A DNA stretch of 32,370 bases from Arenibacter arenosicollis (GCF_014397245.1 NZ_JACLHY010000036.1:1-32370); one strand, 5' to 3'. Counted from the first letter of the stretch, positions 8,596 through 18,756 are shown. Notes: generated by a model not told the origin, from the letters alone. Translations and numbers: made by a program.

Positions 8596-10920
8596 TCAAT
8601 TATCGCTCCCATACCCATAGCCATAGCCATAGTTATAGCCTTTGGCTTTGCCATTGCCCACACCGTTTACCACATAGGCCATGTTTTTAAGCTTTTTGGT
8701 TTTGTGCAGGTTTTTGGAGAAATCCAAGAGGCGCTTGTCCGTTAGGCCGGCACGGGTTACAAATAAAGTGGCATCTGCGAATCTGGAGATCAAGAGGGTA
8801 TCCGAGACCAACATAGTAGGTGCCGTGTCCAATATAATATAATCGAATTCTAGTTTTGCGTTTTCCAAAAATTGAGTAAATGCATTGCTAGATAACAATT
8901 CCGGGGCATTTGGTGGTATGGGGCCTCCAAAACATATATGATGCAAACCATTTCCAGGACCTTTTACCAGACAGTCTTTCCAATTCATCGCAGGATTGTT
9001 TAAAAAGTTGGACAGGCCTTTCTGTTGGGCATTCCCATTAAAATAGGTGTGCAGTTGGGGATTTCTTAAATCGGCACCTATCAACAAAACCTTTTTATTT
9101 AAACTGGCATAGGCCAATGATAAATTGCTGGCCAACAATGTTTTTCCTTCGCCTTTAACAGAAGAAGTCACAACAATGACTTGGCCCTCCATACCTTTGC
9201 TTTCTGGCAGGAGATAGCTAAGGTTAGTTCCTAAAATACTGAATGATTCCGCCAGAATAGAACGATCATTGACCTCCAAAAAACTTTTATTACCCTTGAA
9301 AAATGGGATTTCTCCGGCAATAGGAGTTTCTGGATTTAAAACTTCCAGATCCTTTCGATCCCTGATTTTTGTGTCCAGTGTAAATCTTATATAAAGTACG
9401 GCAAAGGGCAAAAACATACCGGCTATCAATGAAAGTGCATAGACGATGGTCTTCTTTGGCGATACCGGAATACTGCTTGTCAACCCGTAATCTACAATCT
9501 TTACGGATGGCGCGGTTACAGCGTAGCTTATGGCAGCCTCTTCGCGTTTTTGAAGTAGCAAGAGAAAAAGATTTTCCTTAATACTCTGTTGCCTTTCTAT
9601 GGAACGCAACATTTTTTCCTTTTCCGGCAAACGGGCAAATTGGGAACCAGCGCGACTTTCTTCCTCCTTTAATTGACGTAGCGAATTTTTTAACTGTGTT
9701 TCATAGATATTCACCGATTTAATGGTGTTGACCTTGGCACGTTCCAATTGCTCGTTAAGGGCCACTAGGGTAGGGTGATCCTTACCTACGTTTTGTAACA
9801 ATTTCTCCCTATCCAGTGAGAGTTTATTGTAGTCACTGACCAATGTATTAAGACTTGTATTTTCCAGCCCAATATTGGCAGGCAATAAACCATAATCCAT
9901 CTGGTTGATTACAGATTGCTTTAATAAAATGGAAATAGAAATCTGATTCTCCAACTTATTTACCTCGGCCTCCGTTTCTGATTTTTTTAATAGGCTTGCT
10001 CCCGCATCTGCTTCTATATAGGAGAGGTTGTTGGAACGTTTAAAGCTTTCCTTGCCACCCTCAATAGAATCCAGCTCCTGGGTGAGGTATATAAAACGTT
10101 CGTCTATAAAGTCGAGTGTTCGTTTAGACACCAGTTGCCTGTCCAATACTCCGTCCCGATTAAATTTCTCGATCAGGGTATTTAGAATGGCCTCATTTTT
10201 ATCAATGTTCCCACCATTTATGGATAAGGACAAAATTTCACTGCTTTTACTGGTAGCCTGTATTTGGATATCTTTTATTAATTGGAATATTACTTTCTTA
10301 ATAGGGTTTAAAACTACACTAAAGTTGATACCCTGGTAAAAGCTGGGGTCTATACCCTCTCTTAATCGTATGCTAAAAGGAAGCCCTTCCGTGGGTATAT
10401 CCGGTTCATTTAGGTTTGGCGTAAATATTTGTTCGTTTACGTCGGTAATTCTAATGCCGTTAGCATCCATGCTTATTTCGTAGGCTAACGGGTTTTGCAA
10501 ACTATCTGCAGCAATTTGCTTCTCGATAATAAATGGGGCAACCCAAATTTGGGTAGATTTTACCTTGCCAACCTCGTAATAGGAAATGTCCAGGTGATGC
10601 TCTTCCACCACCTGTTTTAATATACGGTACGATTTTAAGACCTCAATTTCATTTTCCAGGTTGATCTTATTGTTCCTGCTTAACATGGCAAGGGCATCAG
10701 AAGCTATGTCCGCCTCCTTGGTGTCGTCTATAATCTTAATTTTGGCAACAGTGTTGAATTTAACCGGAGCATAGCGCATATAGAGAAAACCAAAACCTAT
10801 GCAAGCAATGATAGCCAAGAGGAACCAGGGCCAATATCTTAGGTATTTCTTAGTGAAATCCATTAGCTCATAGGATTTATCTTCCTCAATACTCTCTATA
10901 TTTCTAGGGAATTCTTTCAT
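8596..10920 (-). CDS. wzc: Wzc-type polysaccharide co-polymerase / tyrosine kinase
   Basis: An inner-membrane protein that controls chain length and export of the polysaccharide. In the 774 residues, transmembrane helix 1 lies near 30-50, a long periplasmic Wzz-like region with coiled-coil segments follows, then helix 2 near 490-510 and a cytosolic BY-kinase domain. The kinase shows Walker A with GEGKT (590-594), Walker A' around Asp617 (IGADLRNP), Walker B LDTAP with Asp698, and a C-terminal tyrosine cluster (762, 764, 766, 768, 770) for autophosphorylation. It is the last gene of the EPS cluster, 101 bp after the GT2 gene. Neither a Wza outer-membrane channel nor a Wzb phosphatase is adjacent, so these partners must be encoded elsewhere. 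Confidence 0.93.
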   Translation of the reverse strand: MKEFPRNIESIEEDKSYELMDFTKKYLRYWPWFLLAIIACIGFGFLYMRYAPVKFNTVAKIKIIDDTKEADIASDALAMLSRNNKINLENEIEVLKSYRILKQVVEEHHLDISYYEVGKVKSTQIWVAPFIIEKQIAADSLQNPLAYEISMDANGIRITDVNEQIFTPNLNEPDIPTEGLPFSIRLREGIDPSFYQGINFSVVLNPIKKVIFQLIKDIQIQATSKSSEILSLSINGGNIDKNEAILNTLIEKFNRDGVLDRQLVSKRTLDFIDERFIYLTQELDSIEGGKESFKRSNNLSYIEADAGASLLKKSETEAEVNKLENQISISILLKQSVINQMDYGLLPANIGLENTSLNTLVSDYNKLSLDREKLLQNVGKDHPTLVALNEQLERAKVNTIKSVNIYETQLKNSLRQLKEEESRAGSQFARLPEKEKMLRSIERQQSIKENLFLLLLQKREEAAISYAVTAPSVKIVDYGLTSSIPVSPKKTIVYALSLIAGMFLPFAVLYIRFTLDTKIRDRKDLEVLNPETPIAGEIPFFKGNKSFLEVNDRSILAESFSILGTNLSYLLPESKGMEGQVIVVTSSVKGEGKTLLASNLSLAYASLNKKVLLIGADLRNPQLHTYFNGNAQQKGLSNFLNNPAMNWKDCLVKGPGNGLHHICFGGPIPPNAPELLSSNAFTQFLENAKLEFDYIILDTAPTMLVSDTLLISRFADATLFVTRAGLTDKRLLDFSKNLHKTKKLKNMAYVVNGVGNGKAKGYNYGYGYGYGSDN

Positions 10921-11021
10921 CTATTGTCTTCAAATTTAAATCTCAGTACCTATGCCATTAGGCAGTTGCAAATATCTTTAATAATTTCCGTTTTTTTGCA
11001 GTTTGCCTATTATGGTTACGT

Positions 11022-11798
11022 TTATTTTTTAGTTATCCGGGTTTTTACGTAGTACTTTTTAAATCCATTTAAGGACCATAAATTTAGTAGGTAAAAGGAT
11101 CGCATCAAACTAAGTTTTTCTACGTCCCTATACACTTTCCAGACATAGGGGATCAATTTTAACTTACTTCTGGAAACGGAATTCTTTCTCATCCTATAAA
11201 TTGCCATGGGCTGGGGGATACCATAAGCAAAATCAATTTTTTTAAGTATGGCCAACCAAAGGCCCCAATCTTGTCTTTTCTTTAATGCTGGCATATAATA
11301 CTTACCAATTCTTCTAATGTCTATAAAAGCGGTAAGACAGGAAATAGGACAAGATTTTAGAACATCGTTGTAAGTGACCTTTTCAGGAACAATAAAATCA
11401 GTTATCAAGGGATTTAAGTCCTCGTCTTTTCGCTCATACGATGAAAATACGAATTCATAGTTATTGTCCAAACAAGTGTTCAGTGATGTTTCCAAAAAAA
11501 AAGGAAACCAAAGGTCATCACTGTCCAAAAAGGTGATGAATTGGCCTTGGGCCGCTGAAATTCCTTTGTTCCGTGTAATTCCTGGACCCGATTTCTCCAA
11601 ATTCCTTATTAATTTAAAGCGGGCATCGCTTTGCACAAATTTTTCAACAATGGCTACCGATGCGTCCTCTGAACAATCATCTATTAATATCATTTCCCAA
11701 TGGGAATGGGTCTGTTTTAGGACCGAATCCAATGTTGCCTCAATAAATTGGGCCGAATTATGTACAGGGGTTATGATGCTTATTAAATGTGTTTCCAT
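11022..11798 (-). CDS. Family 2 glycosyltransferase
   Basis: An inverting GT-A enzyme that would add one sugar from an NDP donor to the lipid-linked repeat unit on the cytosolic face. The 258-residue protein begins ISIITPVHNSAQFI and has the donor-binding acids IDDCSED near 38-44 and the DxD-like motif FLDSDDLW near 90-97, followed by an acceptor region RQDWGLWLAILKK. No transmembrane helix is evident at the C-terminus. Its ATG overlaps the stop of the preceding gene by one base (TAATG), which indicates translational coupling with the adenylating enzyme. Donor sugar cannot be read from the sequence. Confidence 0.9.
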   Translation of the reverse strand: METHLISIITPVHNSAQFIEATLDSVLKQTHSHWEMILIDDCSEDASVAIVEKFVQSDARFKLIRNLEKSGPGITRNKGISAAQGQFITFLDSDDLWFPFFLETSLNTCLDNNYEFVFSSYERKDEDLNPLITDFIVPEKVTYNDVLKSCPISCLTAFIDIRRIGKYYMPALKKRQDWGLWLAILKKIDFAYGIPQPMAIYRMRKNSVSRSKLKLIPYVWKVYRDVEKLSLMRSFYLLNLWSLNGFKKYYVKTRITKK

Positions 11799-13081
11799 TA
11801 TCCTATGGTGGTTACAAAATCGTTCAGTTTTTCTTCCATATTGTGCAGGTCTTTCCCGTAGTAAAGATTAAAATCGATATCATTCTTAAAATATTTTTTC
11901 AACTCCTTTTCCAGAATATATTGGGAGCCGTCCTCAGTCTGTTCTATATAAATATCAACAATACCTTGGATGTGCTGTCTTGCCTGATAATTTAAGCTAA
12001 TGCCATGTTCTGTGGACAGGTTTTTAATAACGTTGTAAATCATCCTCCCTGGAAATTCCTCGGTTTTTCCAATTATTTTTACACCTACCCGTCCGTTAAT
12101 ATTTAAAATAACAGGATGTGCCCGGCCACAGCTGCAGCTAAAATTCTTATCGGCTAATTCAATAATATCACCCAACCTGTACCTTATGATTGGAAATGAT
12201 TTGGATAACAAATTGGTCACCAAAATTTCGCCATCCTCTTCTTCTACTATGACATGTTCCGTTGCAATATGCATATTCCCTTCCGGGCATTCAAAGGCAA
12301 TAAGTCCGGATTCTGCGGATCCATATTCGCTTAAAATTTTTAATCCAAAAGCGGCTTTTACCTCTTCTTGATAAGAGTCAAATACCATTTCTGAGGTTCC
12401 TTTTATCATTTTAAGGTCATGATCAATTTTTAGCCCAGATCTATTCACCAGTTTGGCCACTTCATAGATCATGGAGGAATATCCGTGCAGGTATTTAGCA
12501 CCCTTTAGGTTTTTGGCGAAATTTTTTATTTCCTCGGGACAATAGGAAAATATTCTAAATCTGTTCTGTAGCCGATCCAACCATTTAATTCTTAGGGCCA
12601 ATTTTGAATCTATGTTATAGCCCCAAAGATACCCGTTTTTATCTGCGGGATGTACCCCATACCAGCTGTATCCCCTGAACATTGCCGCCCGGTTCTGTGA
12701 ATCCCATTCCTCATTTTTATGGAACGCCAAGGACTCACCAGTGGTGCCTGAAGTTAATGCCTGAAACTTCTTCTTAAAAGGGTATTTGGAGTGTATTAGC
12801 CTGTTATACCTTATCAGGGTCATCTTGGAAATAGTGGGCAACTCCTTTAACTGTTTTAAATCTTTAAATTCTGAGGGCTTAAAGTTATAGTCATCAAAGG
12901 TAGTTTGGTAAAAGGCTGAATGTGTGTAGGCAAATTCTAAAAATTCCTTGCATTTTTGAAACTGGTATTCCAACAGTTCCTCTTTGGACCATGCATCGGA
13001 CTTTAATAAAAAAGTAAGATGATTGGACAGGGACGGATTTCTCTTCCAAATACCAAGCGTGTAAAATAGTTTATTAACCAT
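11798..13081 (-). CDS. CapK/PaaK-like adenylate-forming enzyme
   Basis: A 427-residue member of the ANL superfamily branch that holds phenylacetate-CoA ligase (PaaK) and capsule protein CapK. The ATP-binding P-loop is SGTTGES (about 110-116), a YGSAESG motif lies near 253-259, and RYRLGD near 300-305 fits the conserved hinge region. Cys-rich SCSCGR follows, also seen in PaaK relatives. In EPS loci such proteins are thought to activate a carboxylate, but their substrates are mostly unknown; here it could modify the polymer with an acyl or amino-acid group. It is coupled by stop/start overlap to the GT2 gene and lies 12 bp after the GT-B gene. Confidence 0.85.
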   Translation of the reverse strand: MVNKLFYTLGIWKRNPSLSNHLTFLLKSDAWSKEELLEYQFQKCKEFLEFAYTHSAFYQTTFDDYNFKPSEFKDLKQLKELPTISKMTLIRYNRLIHSKYPFKKKFQALTSGTTGESLAFHKNEEWDSQNRAAMFRGYSWYGVHPADKNGYLWGYNIDSKLALRIKWLDRLQNRFRIFSYCPEEIKNFAKNLKGAKYLHGYSSMIYEVAKLVNRSGLKIDHDLKMIKGTSEMVFDSYQEEVKAAFGLKILSEYGSAESGLIAFECPEGNMHIATEHVIVEEEDGEILVTNLLSKSFPIIRYRLGDIIELADKNFSCSCGRAHPVILNINGRVGVKIIGKTEEFPGRMIYNVIKNLSTEHGISLNYQARQHIQGIVDIYIEQTEDGSQYILEKELKKYFKNDIDFNLYYGKDLHNMEEKLNDFVTTIG

Positions 13082-13093
13082 ATTAAATTTTGC

Positions 13094-14164
13094 TTACTGT
13101 TTATTGAAAAATAAACAGGACTTTATTACCTCCCAAGCTTTATCGCTGCTGAATTCATAACTTTTGGCACGCGCGCCTTGTTTTAGGGAATCTATTAAAA
13201 GTGGTTTATTAACAAGCTCTATAACCTTATTTAAAAAAGCATTTTCATCATTAAAATCAACGACCGCCCCCGAAGTGTGGTCCACAAATTCAGGGGCATA
13301 CAGCCAATTACTGGCAATGACAGGTGTGCCAGAGATGTAGGCGTCCAGAATAGACCCGGGAAAACCTTCAGTATAATATTGGGTAGGAAAAAGCATCATA
13401 TCGTATTGGGAAAGTACCGGGTATATCTCATTAGGCTGCAGCACTCCGCGGTAGGTAATGTTCTTGTTGGCCGTGTTGAGTAGGGCATTAAATTCTTCTT
13501 TATATTCTTCAAATATAGGCCCATACATGTCAATGGTAACATTTTTCAAATTTGACCCCTCTAATCTTTGACTTAATTTAAATAGCGTTTCCACTCCTTT
13601 TAAGGGATGTACCCTGGCCATAAACACCAATTTTATGTTTTTTCCGGTAGATTTAAGCGCAGGAGAAAAGTTGGTATCCCTAAAATTATTTAATCGCTTT
13701 ACTTTTTTAAGACCAAAATCGGATTCCAAACATTGGCACAAGGCATCGGTCTCAGGATATATCCAATCTATTTTCAAAAACATTTTACGATATAGAGGCC
13801 TATTTTCCAAATACTCTCCAAGCCACCCACCTAAAACGATAAAATGAATTTTAGTAGAAAATAGTTTGGATAAAATAAAGATGAATGGAAATATATAAGC
13901 AAGATTTTTGGTAGCCGGTAGATAGAATAATTCATCGGCCTTAATTACATGATACAAGCCTTGGAACAAACCCAATCTATTTGTATTTAAAGAGTCTGTA
14001 TCAAAAAAGGCCACCTCAGAAAAATATCGGGTTTCCTTGTTTTTTAGTAACTCGTAAACATTTCTGGTCTTAACTGTCTGCCCACAGAGTTCGTTATGGT
14101 TATATCCAAAATTACCAAAAACCAATACTTTTGGTTTTTCCATTACTATAGTTTTTTCATCCAT
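13094..14164 (-). CDS. GT-B (family 4-like) glycosyltransferase
   Basis: A probable retaining glycosyltransferase of the EPS pathway, about 356 residues from the ATG at 14164. That start lies two bases past the EpsG stop; an in-frame ATG at 14197 would overlap the upstream gene by 31 bp, and one at 14143 would begin MEKPKVLVFG. The first Rossmann domain begins KVLVFGNFGYNHNELCG; the second has KLVFMARVHPLKGVETLF, DMYGP, YRGVLQPNEIYPVLSQYDMMLFPTQYYTEGFPGSILDAYISGTPVIAS, with the usual E-x7-E region before the C-terminus. Donor and acceptor are unknown. Confidence 0.88.
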   Translation of the reverse strand: MDEKTIVMEKPKVLVFGNFGYNHNELCGQTVKTRNVYELLKNKETRYFSEVAFFDTDSLNTNRLGLFQGLYHVIKADELFYLPATKNLAYIFPFIFILSKLFSTKIHFIVLGGWLGEYLENRPLYRKMFLKIDWIYPETDALCQCLESDFGLKKVKRLNNFRDTNFSPALKSTGKNIKLVFMARVHPLKGVETLFKLSQRLEGSNLKNVTIDMYGPIFEEYKEEFNALLNTANKNITYRGVLQPNEIYPVLSQYDMMLFPTQYYTEGFPGSILDAYISGTPVIASNWLYAPEFVDHTSGAVVDFNDENAFLNKVIELVNKPLLIDSLKQGARAKSYEFSSDKAWEVIKSCLFFNKQ

Positions 14165-14166
14165 TA

Positions 14167-15270
14167 TTAAAAATCTATAAATTGGTAAGGTGAACAACCA
14201 TTTTCATTTACGTATATGCCATACCCAAAAAGTATTAAGAAAAACACTAATATAGAATGGATAATCAACTTTTGCTTTTCAAAATATAAATAATGGATTA
14301 TAAACGCTAAACAAAATATATTGAAAAACAAAAAATAGTTATTTAATCTGGCTATGACCAAAACATGTGAAAACGCATTATATAAAACTATCCCAATTAA
14401 GGCGAGGTTATAATAGGGTAAGTAGTTCTTATTAAATTTTATTAACTTATTGTAGTAGGATAATATAAGGAAGCCAATAGCAACCCTGACCAAATATCCC
14501 AAAGTTAGCCCTCCCACTTCATTAGAATCCATGGATTCTGCGAAGCCGCTATAATCTATTTGGGAGCCAGATAAAATTTCAGATATAAAGGAGATGTCGA
14601 TAAAACGTGCCAAGGGTATAAAATGTAGGATTAAGCCTATGACAAAAGCTATATACCAGAAATAATGTGGCAATTTTATTCTATGAATAAGGAAATATAA
14701 TGGAAAGAACAGAAACAAACTTTTATGCATTAAACCTCCCAATAAAATAATGCCAAAAAAATGGAAAATTTTTCTTTCTTGGGCATACATAACGGCCACA
14801 GCCAAGGCACTCATAGCAACCGCCTGTCTAACTCCATTAAAAGAATAGAAATAAAACCCATAGGTTATAAAAAAGAAAACCCCCAAATATAAGAGATGCT
14901 TATAATTTTTAAAACTATAAAATAGGAGTAAATAGGTGATAGCAGCAGAAACCATAAAAAATGACCATACTTCAAGGTTAAGATCGTTAAGAAAATTAAC
15001 CAAAGTTGTAAAGCCATATTCCAATTCCATACCTATAGATTCATCCATATAAGGACGTTCCTCATAGTAAAAGGTATACCCGAGATAATCTTGACCAACA
15101 TGATACCTAAGGCCAGCGATTAATACGAGAACCATTAAGCCTAAGAAAATAAATAATATTTGCCCGTTATTATTCTTCCTTAAGTTTTGTTTATTGAATC
15201 CTATTTTAATAAAGAGAACACTTAATAAAAGTGTTGAAAAGTAGATGCTATATGTAAAAAGGTTTGCCAT
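14167..15270 (-). CDS. EpsG-family polysaccharide polymerase (Wzy role)
   Basis: An integral membrane protein of 367 residues with about ten hydrophobic segments, expected to polymerise repeat units at the periplasmic face. The EpsG signature follows the second helix: AGLRYHVGQDYLGY (52-65), with Arg55 and the Asp61-Tyr62 pair typical of this family. The position between glycosyltransferases in a cluster that has a flippase and Wzc supports the Wzy role. It lies 9 bp after the upstream GT and 2 bp before the most likely start of the next gene. Confidence 0.88.
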   Translation of the reverse strand: MANLFTYSIYFSTLLLSVLFIKIGFNKQNLRKNNNGQILFIFLGLMVLVLIAGLRYHVGQDYLGYTFYYEERPYMDESIGMELEYGFTTLVNFLNDLNLEVWSFFMVSAAITYLLLFYSFKNYKHLLYLGVFFFITYGFYFYSFNGVRQAVAMSALAVAVMYAQERKIFHFFGIILLGGLMHKSLFLFFPLYFLIHRIKLPHYFWYIAFVIGLILHFIPLARFIDISFISEILSGSQIDYSGFAESMDSNEVGGLTLGYLVRVAIGFLILSYYNKLIKFNKNYLPYYNLALIGIVLYNAFSHVLVIARLNNYFLFFNIFCLAFIIHYLYFEKQKLIIHSILVFFLILFGYGIYVNENGCSPYQFIDF

Positions 15271-15279
15271 TTTTCTTGT

Positions 15280-16401
15280 CTAAAAAGTGTTGGTTTTATG
15301 GTTTTTACTTTTTTCAGCGCTGTAATTTTTTGGATCCGAGTTTAAAATATAATTCTTAAGGTTTTTAGAGATAGTTGCCCATGTTGAATTTGATTGGGTC
15401 TTCCGTATTATTTTAGAATCCCATTTTACCAAATCTTTGGAAACTTCTGATAAAGCCTTGCAAAAACCTTCAGGGCTATCTTTGCAAAGAACACCGTTAT
15501 CAGCATTGACTATTTTTTTGTTTTCTTGGGTTTCCGTGGCTATACAGACCATGCCTGCATTAATATATTCAAAAGTTTTGGTAGGGGGCTGGCAATCATA
15601 GTATTCAGTAATTGGAATATGGGAAACACCAATATTACAATTGTCAAAGAAGTATTTTGATTCTTCATGGGTTTTCCTACCATAAAATACAACCAGTTTT
15701 TGCAAACCTGTATCTTCTATGGCTTTTTTTAATTTATTTTCCACCGCCTCTGTTCCATACCCAACAATGTCATAGCTTACGTTAATGTTATTGTCACTGA
15801 ATTTATCCAGGAAAAGTTTTAGGCCAAAAATGCTTTGGTGAATATTTCGCCCGTCCAATGTGCCAATATAAAACAACCTAAGACTGTCAAATGATTTGCT
15901 TTTAGTAGAAAGTATGTCAGAACCCAACGGAAGAATAAAAACCTTCTTCATATTCAATTTTAAATTTAGGGCGAGACTTTCTGAAATAACCGATATTTTT
16001 TTGAAGAAAAAGGATTCAAAACGTATCAAATTATTGGTTATAATTCTATTTTTTCTGGATGTATTAATACTTCCTGTTCTAATATCCAATATTATGTTTT
16101 TGTTTGGGGATAGGGTCTTAAAAAGCGATACCAAAGGAAAATACACAGCAAAAATGAAATCTACCTTTCTAGATTTAATAAGTTTTAGGCAAGATTTCAT
16201 AAAATCTATGCCTTTAGATACATAGGAGCCTTTCCAAGGCACATAGATAATTTCAATTCCTATCTCCTTGATTTTTTGGTAGCCATAATCAAAACAGATA
16301 AAAGTTATCTTAAAATCTTCCTTTAAATACTGACAATGCTTATAAGCATCAATATGGTAGCCAAACTGTATTGTACTAATATAGACTAAGGACTTATTCA
16401 T
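15280..16401 (-). CDS. GT-B glycosyltransferase
   Basis: A 373-residue protein with a two-domain GT-B layout. The N-terminal half (SLVYISTIQFGYHIDAY) is followed by a second domain containing LRLFYIGTLDGRNIHQSI, VVFYGRKTHEESKYFF and the nucleotide-sugar-binding region PPTKTFEYINAGMVCIATE. The C-terminal tail is Lys/Asn-rich. Its ATG overlaps the stop of the upstream GT by four bases (ATGA). It probably transfers one sugar of the repeat unit; which one cannot be told. Confidence 0.87.
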   Translation of the reverse strand: MNKSLVYISTIQFGYHIDAYKHCQYLKEDFKITFICFDYGYQKIKEIGIEIIYVPWKGSYVSKGIDFMKSCLKLIKSRKVDFIFAVYFPLVSLFKTLSPNKNIILDIRTGSINTSRKNRIITNNLIRFESFFFKKISVISESLALNLKLNMKKVFILPLGSDILSTKSKSFDSLRLFYIGTLDGRNIHQSIFGLKLFLDKFSDNNINVSYDIVGYGTEAVENKLKKAIEDTGLQKLVVFYGRKTHEESKYFFDNCNIGVSHIPITEYYDCQPPTKTFEYINAGMVCIATETQENKKIVNADNGVLCKDSPEGFCKALSEVSKDLVKWDSKIIRKTQSNSTWATISKNLKNYILNSDPKNYSAEKSKNHKTNTF

Positions 16402-17435
16402 TTATTTTTAAATAGTTGAGTATTGTTATAGTCCATTTCTTCAAGAAATACCATTAAAAATTTCTCCTTACTAAAATTCAAGGCCTTATCTCTGGATTTT
16501 TGCTTCATTTTGGCGCGTATATCCCTTTGTACCCTTAAATAATTTAATGCATTTACATAATCTTCCGTTTTAAGGCAAAAAATGGCATTTTCGTTATCAC
16601 AATAATCCCTAATTGATCCAATATCGGAAACAATCATTGCTAAACCGCAGGCCATAGATGTGGTAATAACATTACTTCCAATGGTATCTTTCATTACCGA
16701 AAGAGAAGCATCAGAATTTTGCATTATAACCAAAAGTTCATTTTCGGTTACAAAGCCTTTAAGCTTAACATTTTCAATATCGGAAAATAGGTGGCTCAAA
16801 TCCTGAATGCCTTGCATAATTATAAAATTAATGTTGGGGCATTGTGCTATAATTTGTTTAAGGAGGGTATAATCTCTCAATTGATTCCCCTGAACAAGAA
16901 CATTAAAGGAATCCGTAGTTTTTAGGTTACTTGGCTTGTAATACTCTGTGTCAACATAATAAAATGTCTTAAATATTTTGTTGTCATCTATTCCCAGTCC
17001 TATCATGAAATCTTTTAAAGAACTTCCCAGCACCCAAATTTTATCTAGTTTAGTTAGATAATTTTTTAAAATTTTCCTATCGGTATAACTTTTTATTAGA
17101 CCATTCCCAGTAAGGTGTACCAGGCCAATAAGATTGATATCAGGCCTAATTTTTGATAAAATTGCAGCTATTATTTCTTGGTGAGCAGAACCAGGAGTCA
17201 TGTACTCTGTAAAAAATAGGGAATCGCCTTTTTTTATTCTTAGAATGAAATAAATGGTATACAACAAGGATTTAAGAAGATTTAGATATCTTCCTCCGCG
17301 AAAAGAAAATAATCTAAATTCCTTAAGTATTACCGATTGGTCATTGGAATTCAAGTACTTACTTATATAGCCCATACCAGCATGGTTATCTTTGGTATTA
17401 GGCCAATTGACATAATGTATGAAGATGTTTGACAT
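16398..17435 (-). CDS. GT-B glycosyltransferase
   Basis: A 345-residue family 4-like enzyme. The N-terminus (IFIHYVNWPNTKDNHAGMGY) has a Gly-rich acceptor loop. The second domain has FNVLVQGNQLRDYTLLK, VKLKGFVTENELLVIMQNSD and GSNVITTSMACGLAMIVSD, the last being the donor-binding segment. It overlaps the next gene by four bases and follows the flippase by 46 bp. Divergent from well-known GT4 enzymes, so donor and linkage remain open. Confidence 0.85.
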   Translation of the reverse strand: MSNIFIHYVNWPNTKDNHAGMGYISKYLNSNDQSVILKEFRLFSFRGGRYLNLLKSLLYTIYFILRIKKGDSLFFTEYMTPGSAHQEIIAAILSKIRPDINLIGLVHLTGNGLIKSYTDRKILKNYLTKLDKIWVLGSSLKDFMIGLGIDDNKIFKTFYYVDTEYYKPSNLKTTDSFNVLVQGNQLRDYTLLKQIIAQCPNINFIIMQGIQDLSHLFSDIENVKLKGFVTENELLVIMQNSDASLSVMKDTIGSNVITTSMACGLAMIVSDIGSIRDYCDNENAIFCLKTEDYVNALNYLRVQRDIRAKMKQKSRDKALNFSKEKFLMVFLEEMDYNNTQLFKNK

Positions 17436-17481
17436 TATTTATTTTTTATATAAATGCGAAATTGACTAATTTGAATTGATA

Positions 17482-18756
17482 TCACTTTGCTGATCTAATT
17501 GAATAGAACCATGGCATTGGGAGCAATTTGTTACTTAGCCACCAAACCGCAATGAAAGTTATAAAAGATATGATGGCTGTAACTTGTACAGCACCAATAG
17601 TCCCGTTATAGTTGATAAATAAATAACTTAAGCCCACATGTAGCAACCCAATAGAAAAAGTAACATAACTAAGGTAAATTGTTTTTTGGGTATAAAAAAT
17701 GTAGTTCACCAACATGGAGTACATTCCATAAAAGGCAAAACCAAAAGCAAACCAAGTAATATATTCTTGGGATTCAATAAATTCCTTGCCCAAAAAAATA
17801 TCCACAATATAAGGACCGGTTAAACTAAGGCCGGAAGCTAATAATAGCAAACCAAGAAAATATAGGTAGCCATATTTTACCAGTACTTTTTTTTGTGGTA
17901 AGCTTATGTCTTTTAATTTTTCAAATAAAAATGGGGCATATGCTCTGTCAAACGCCGTAGTCAGTACCATAATTACTGAGGCAATTTGAAAACCAACGGT
18001 ATAAAGTCCTGTGGCGGTTGTGGAAACTAACATGGTCAAAAATACCCTATCAATCCCTGTTCTTACCCAAGTACTTAAGGCATGTGGTAATAATGGAACA
18101 CCAAATTTTAAAGCATCCTTAATATAAGGTTTATTCAATTTTAACTTTACATAATTGCGCTTAACCAATAGCGAAAAACTTAAAAAGCCGAACAAAATGG
18201 CTGCCGCCGACGCGGCAATTAGCCGGCCTTCCCATCCCATTCCAAACCCAACAATCAAAACTAGGGAAAGTGTTAAATTAAATATAGTCTGTGTAATTTG
18301 ATAAATGCCTAATGAAATTGGTTTATGCTCCGATTGCCAAAGAATAAGGTTTATAGTGGTAAAAAGTGTAAGACAAGTAACAAAAACCCCTATAATTAAC
18401 CATTCCGTTGGTAATTCTAAGATGTTAGAAATATAAGATTGAAATATTAAAATAGTCACTAATACCAAACTAGTGGTAATTGCTACTAGTAGTAATACAT
18501 TGGCGATATAGACCTTTAATTCTTCTTTGGTTATTTTAAAAAATTTAACACTAATGGCGCCATGCATTTCCAAGGAGATAAATACTCCCAATATGGAAGT
18601 AAATACGGTAAACATGGAAATTATTCCATAATCTGATGGTGTTAAATAACGGGTTAGTACAGGCAAAAGCACAAAAGGGACCAAATTATTTAAAATATCG
18701 GATACCGTATATATACTTGCATTTTTAAAAAACCTACTTTTTATTAGTTTAATCAT
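17482..18756 (-). CDS. Wzx-type oligosaccharide flippase
   Basis: A multidrug/oligosaccharidyl-lipid/polysaccharide (MOP) superfamily transporter of 424 residues with about 12 hydrophobic segments. It would move the undecaprenyl-linked repeat unit across the inner membrane. The N-terminus is family-typical (NASIYTVSDILNNLVPFVLLPVLTRYLTPSDYGIISMF), and the GVPLLPHALSTWV segment near 220 is the usual seventh-helix motif. It is separated from the upstream acyltransferase by a 158-bp gap that may hold an internal promoter. Confidence 0.93.
   Translation of the reverse strand: MIKLIKSRFFKNASIYTVSDILNNLVPFVLLPVLTRYLTPSDYGIISMFTVFTSILGVFISLEMHGAISVKFFKITKEELKVYIANVLLLVAITTSLVLVTILIFQSYISNILELPTEWLIIGVFVTCLTLFTTINLILWQSEHKPISLGIYQITQTIFNLTLSLVLIVGFGMGWEGRLIAASAAAILFGFLSFSLLVKRNYVKLKLNKPYIKDALKFGVPLLPHALSTWVRTGIDRVFLTMLVSTTATGLYTVGFQIASVIMVLTTAFDRAYAPFLFEKLKDISLPQKKVLVKYGYLYFLGLLLLASGLSLTGPYIVDIFLGKEFIESQEYITWFAFGFAFYGMYSMLVNYIFYTQKTIYLSYVTFSIGLLHVGLSYLFINYNGTIGAVQVTAIISFITFIAVWWLSNKLLPMPWFYSIRSAK

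Noticed and set aside
8622..8650. Six-base repeat of the CATAGC type at the end of wzc
   Set aside because: It encodes the Gly-Tyr cluster of the kinase tail and is explained by coding.
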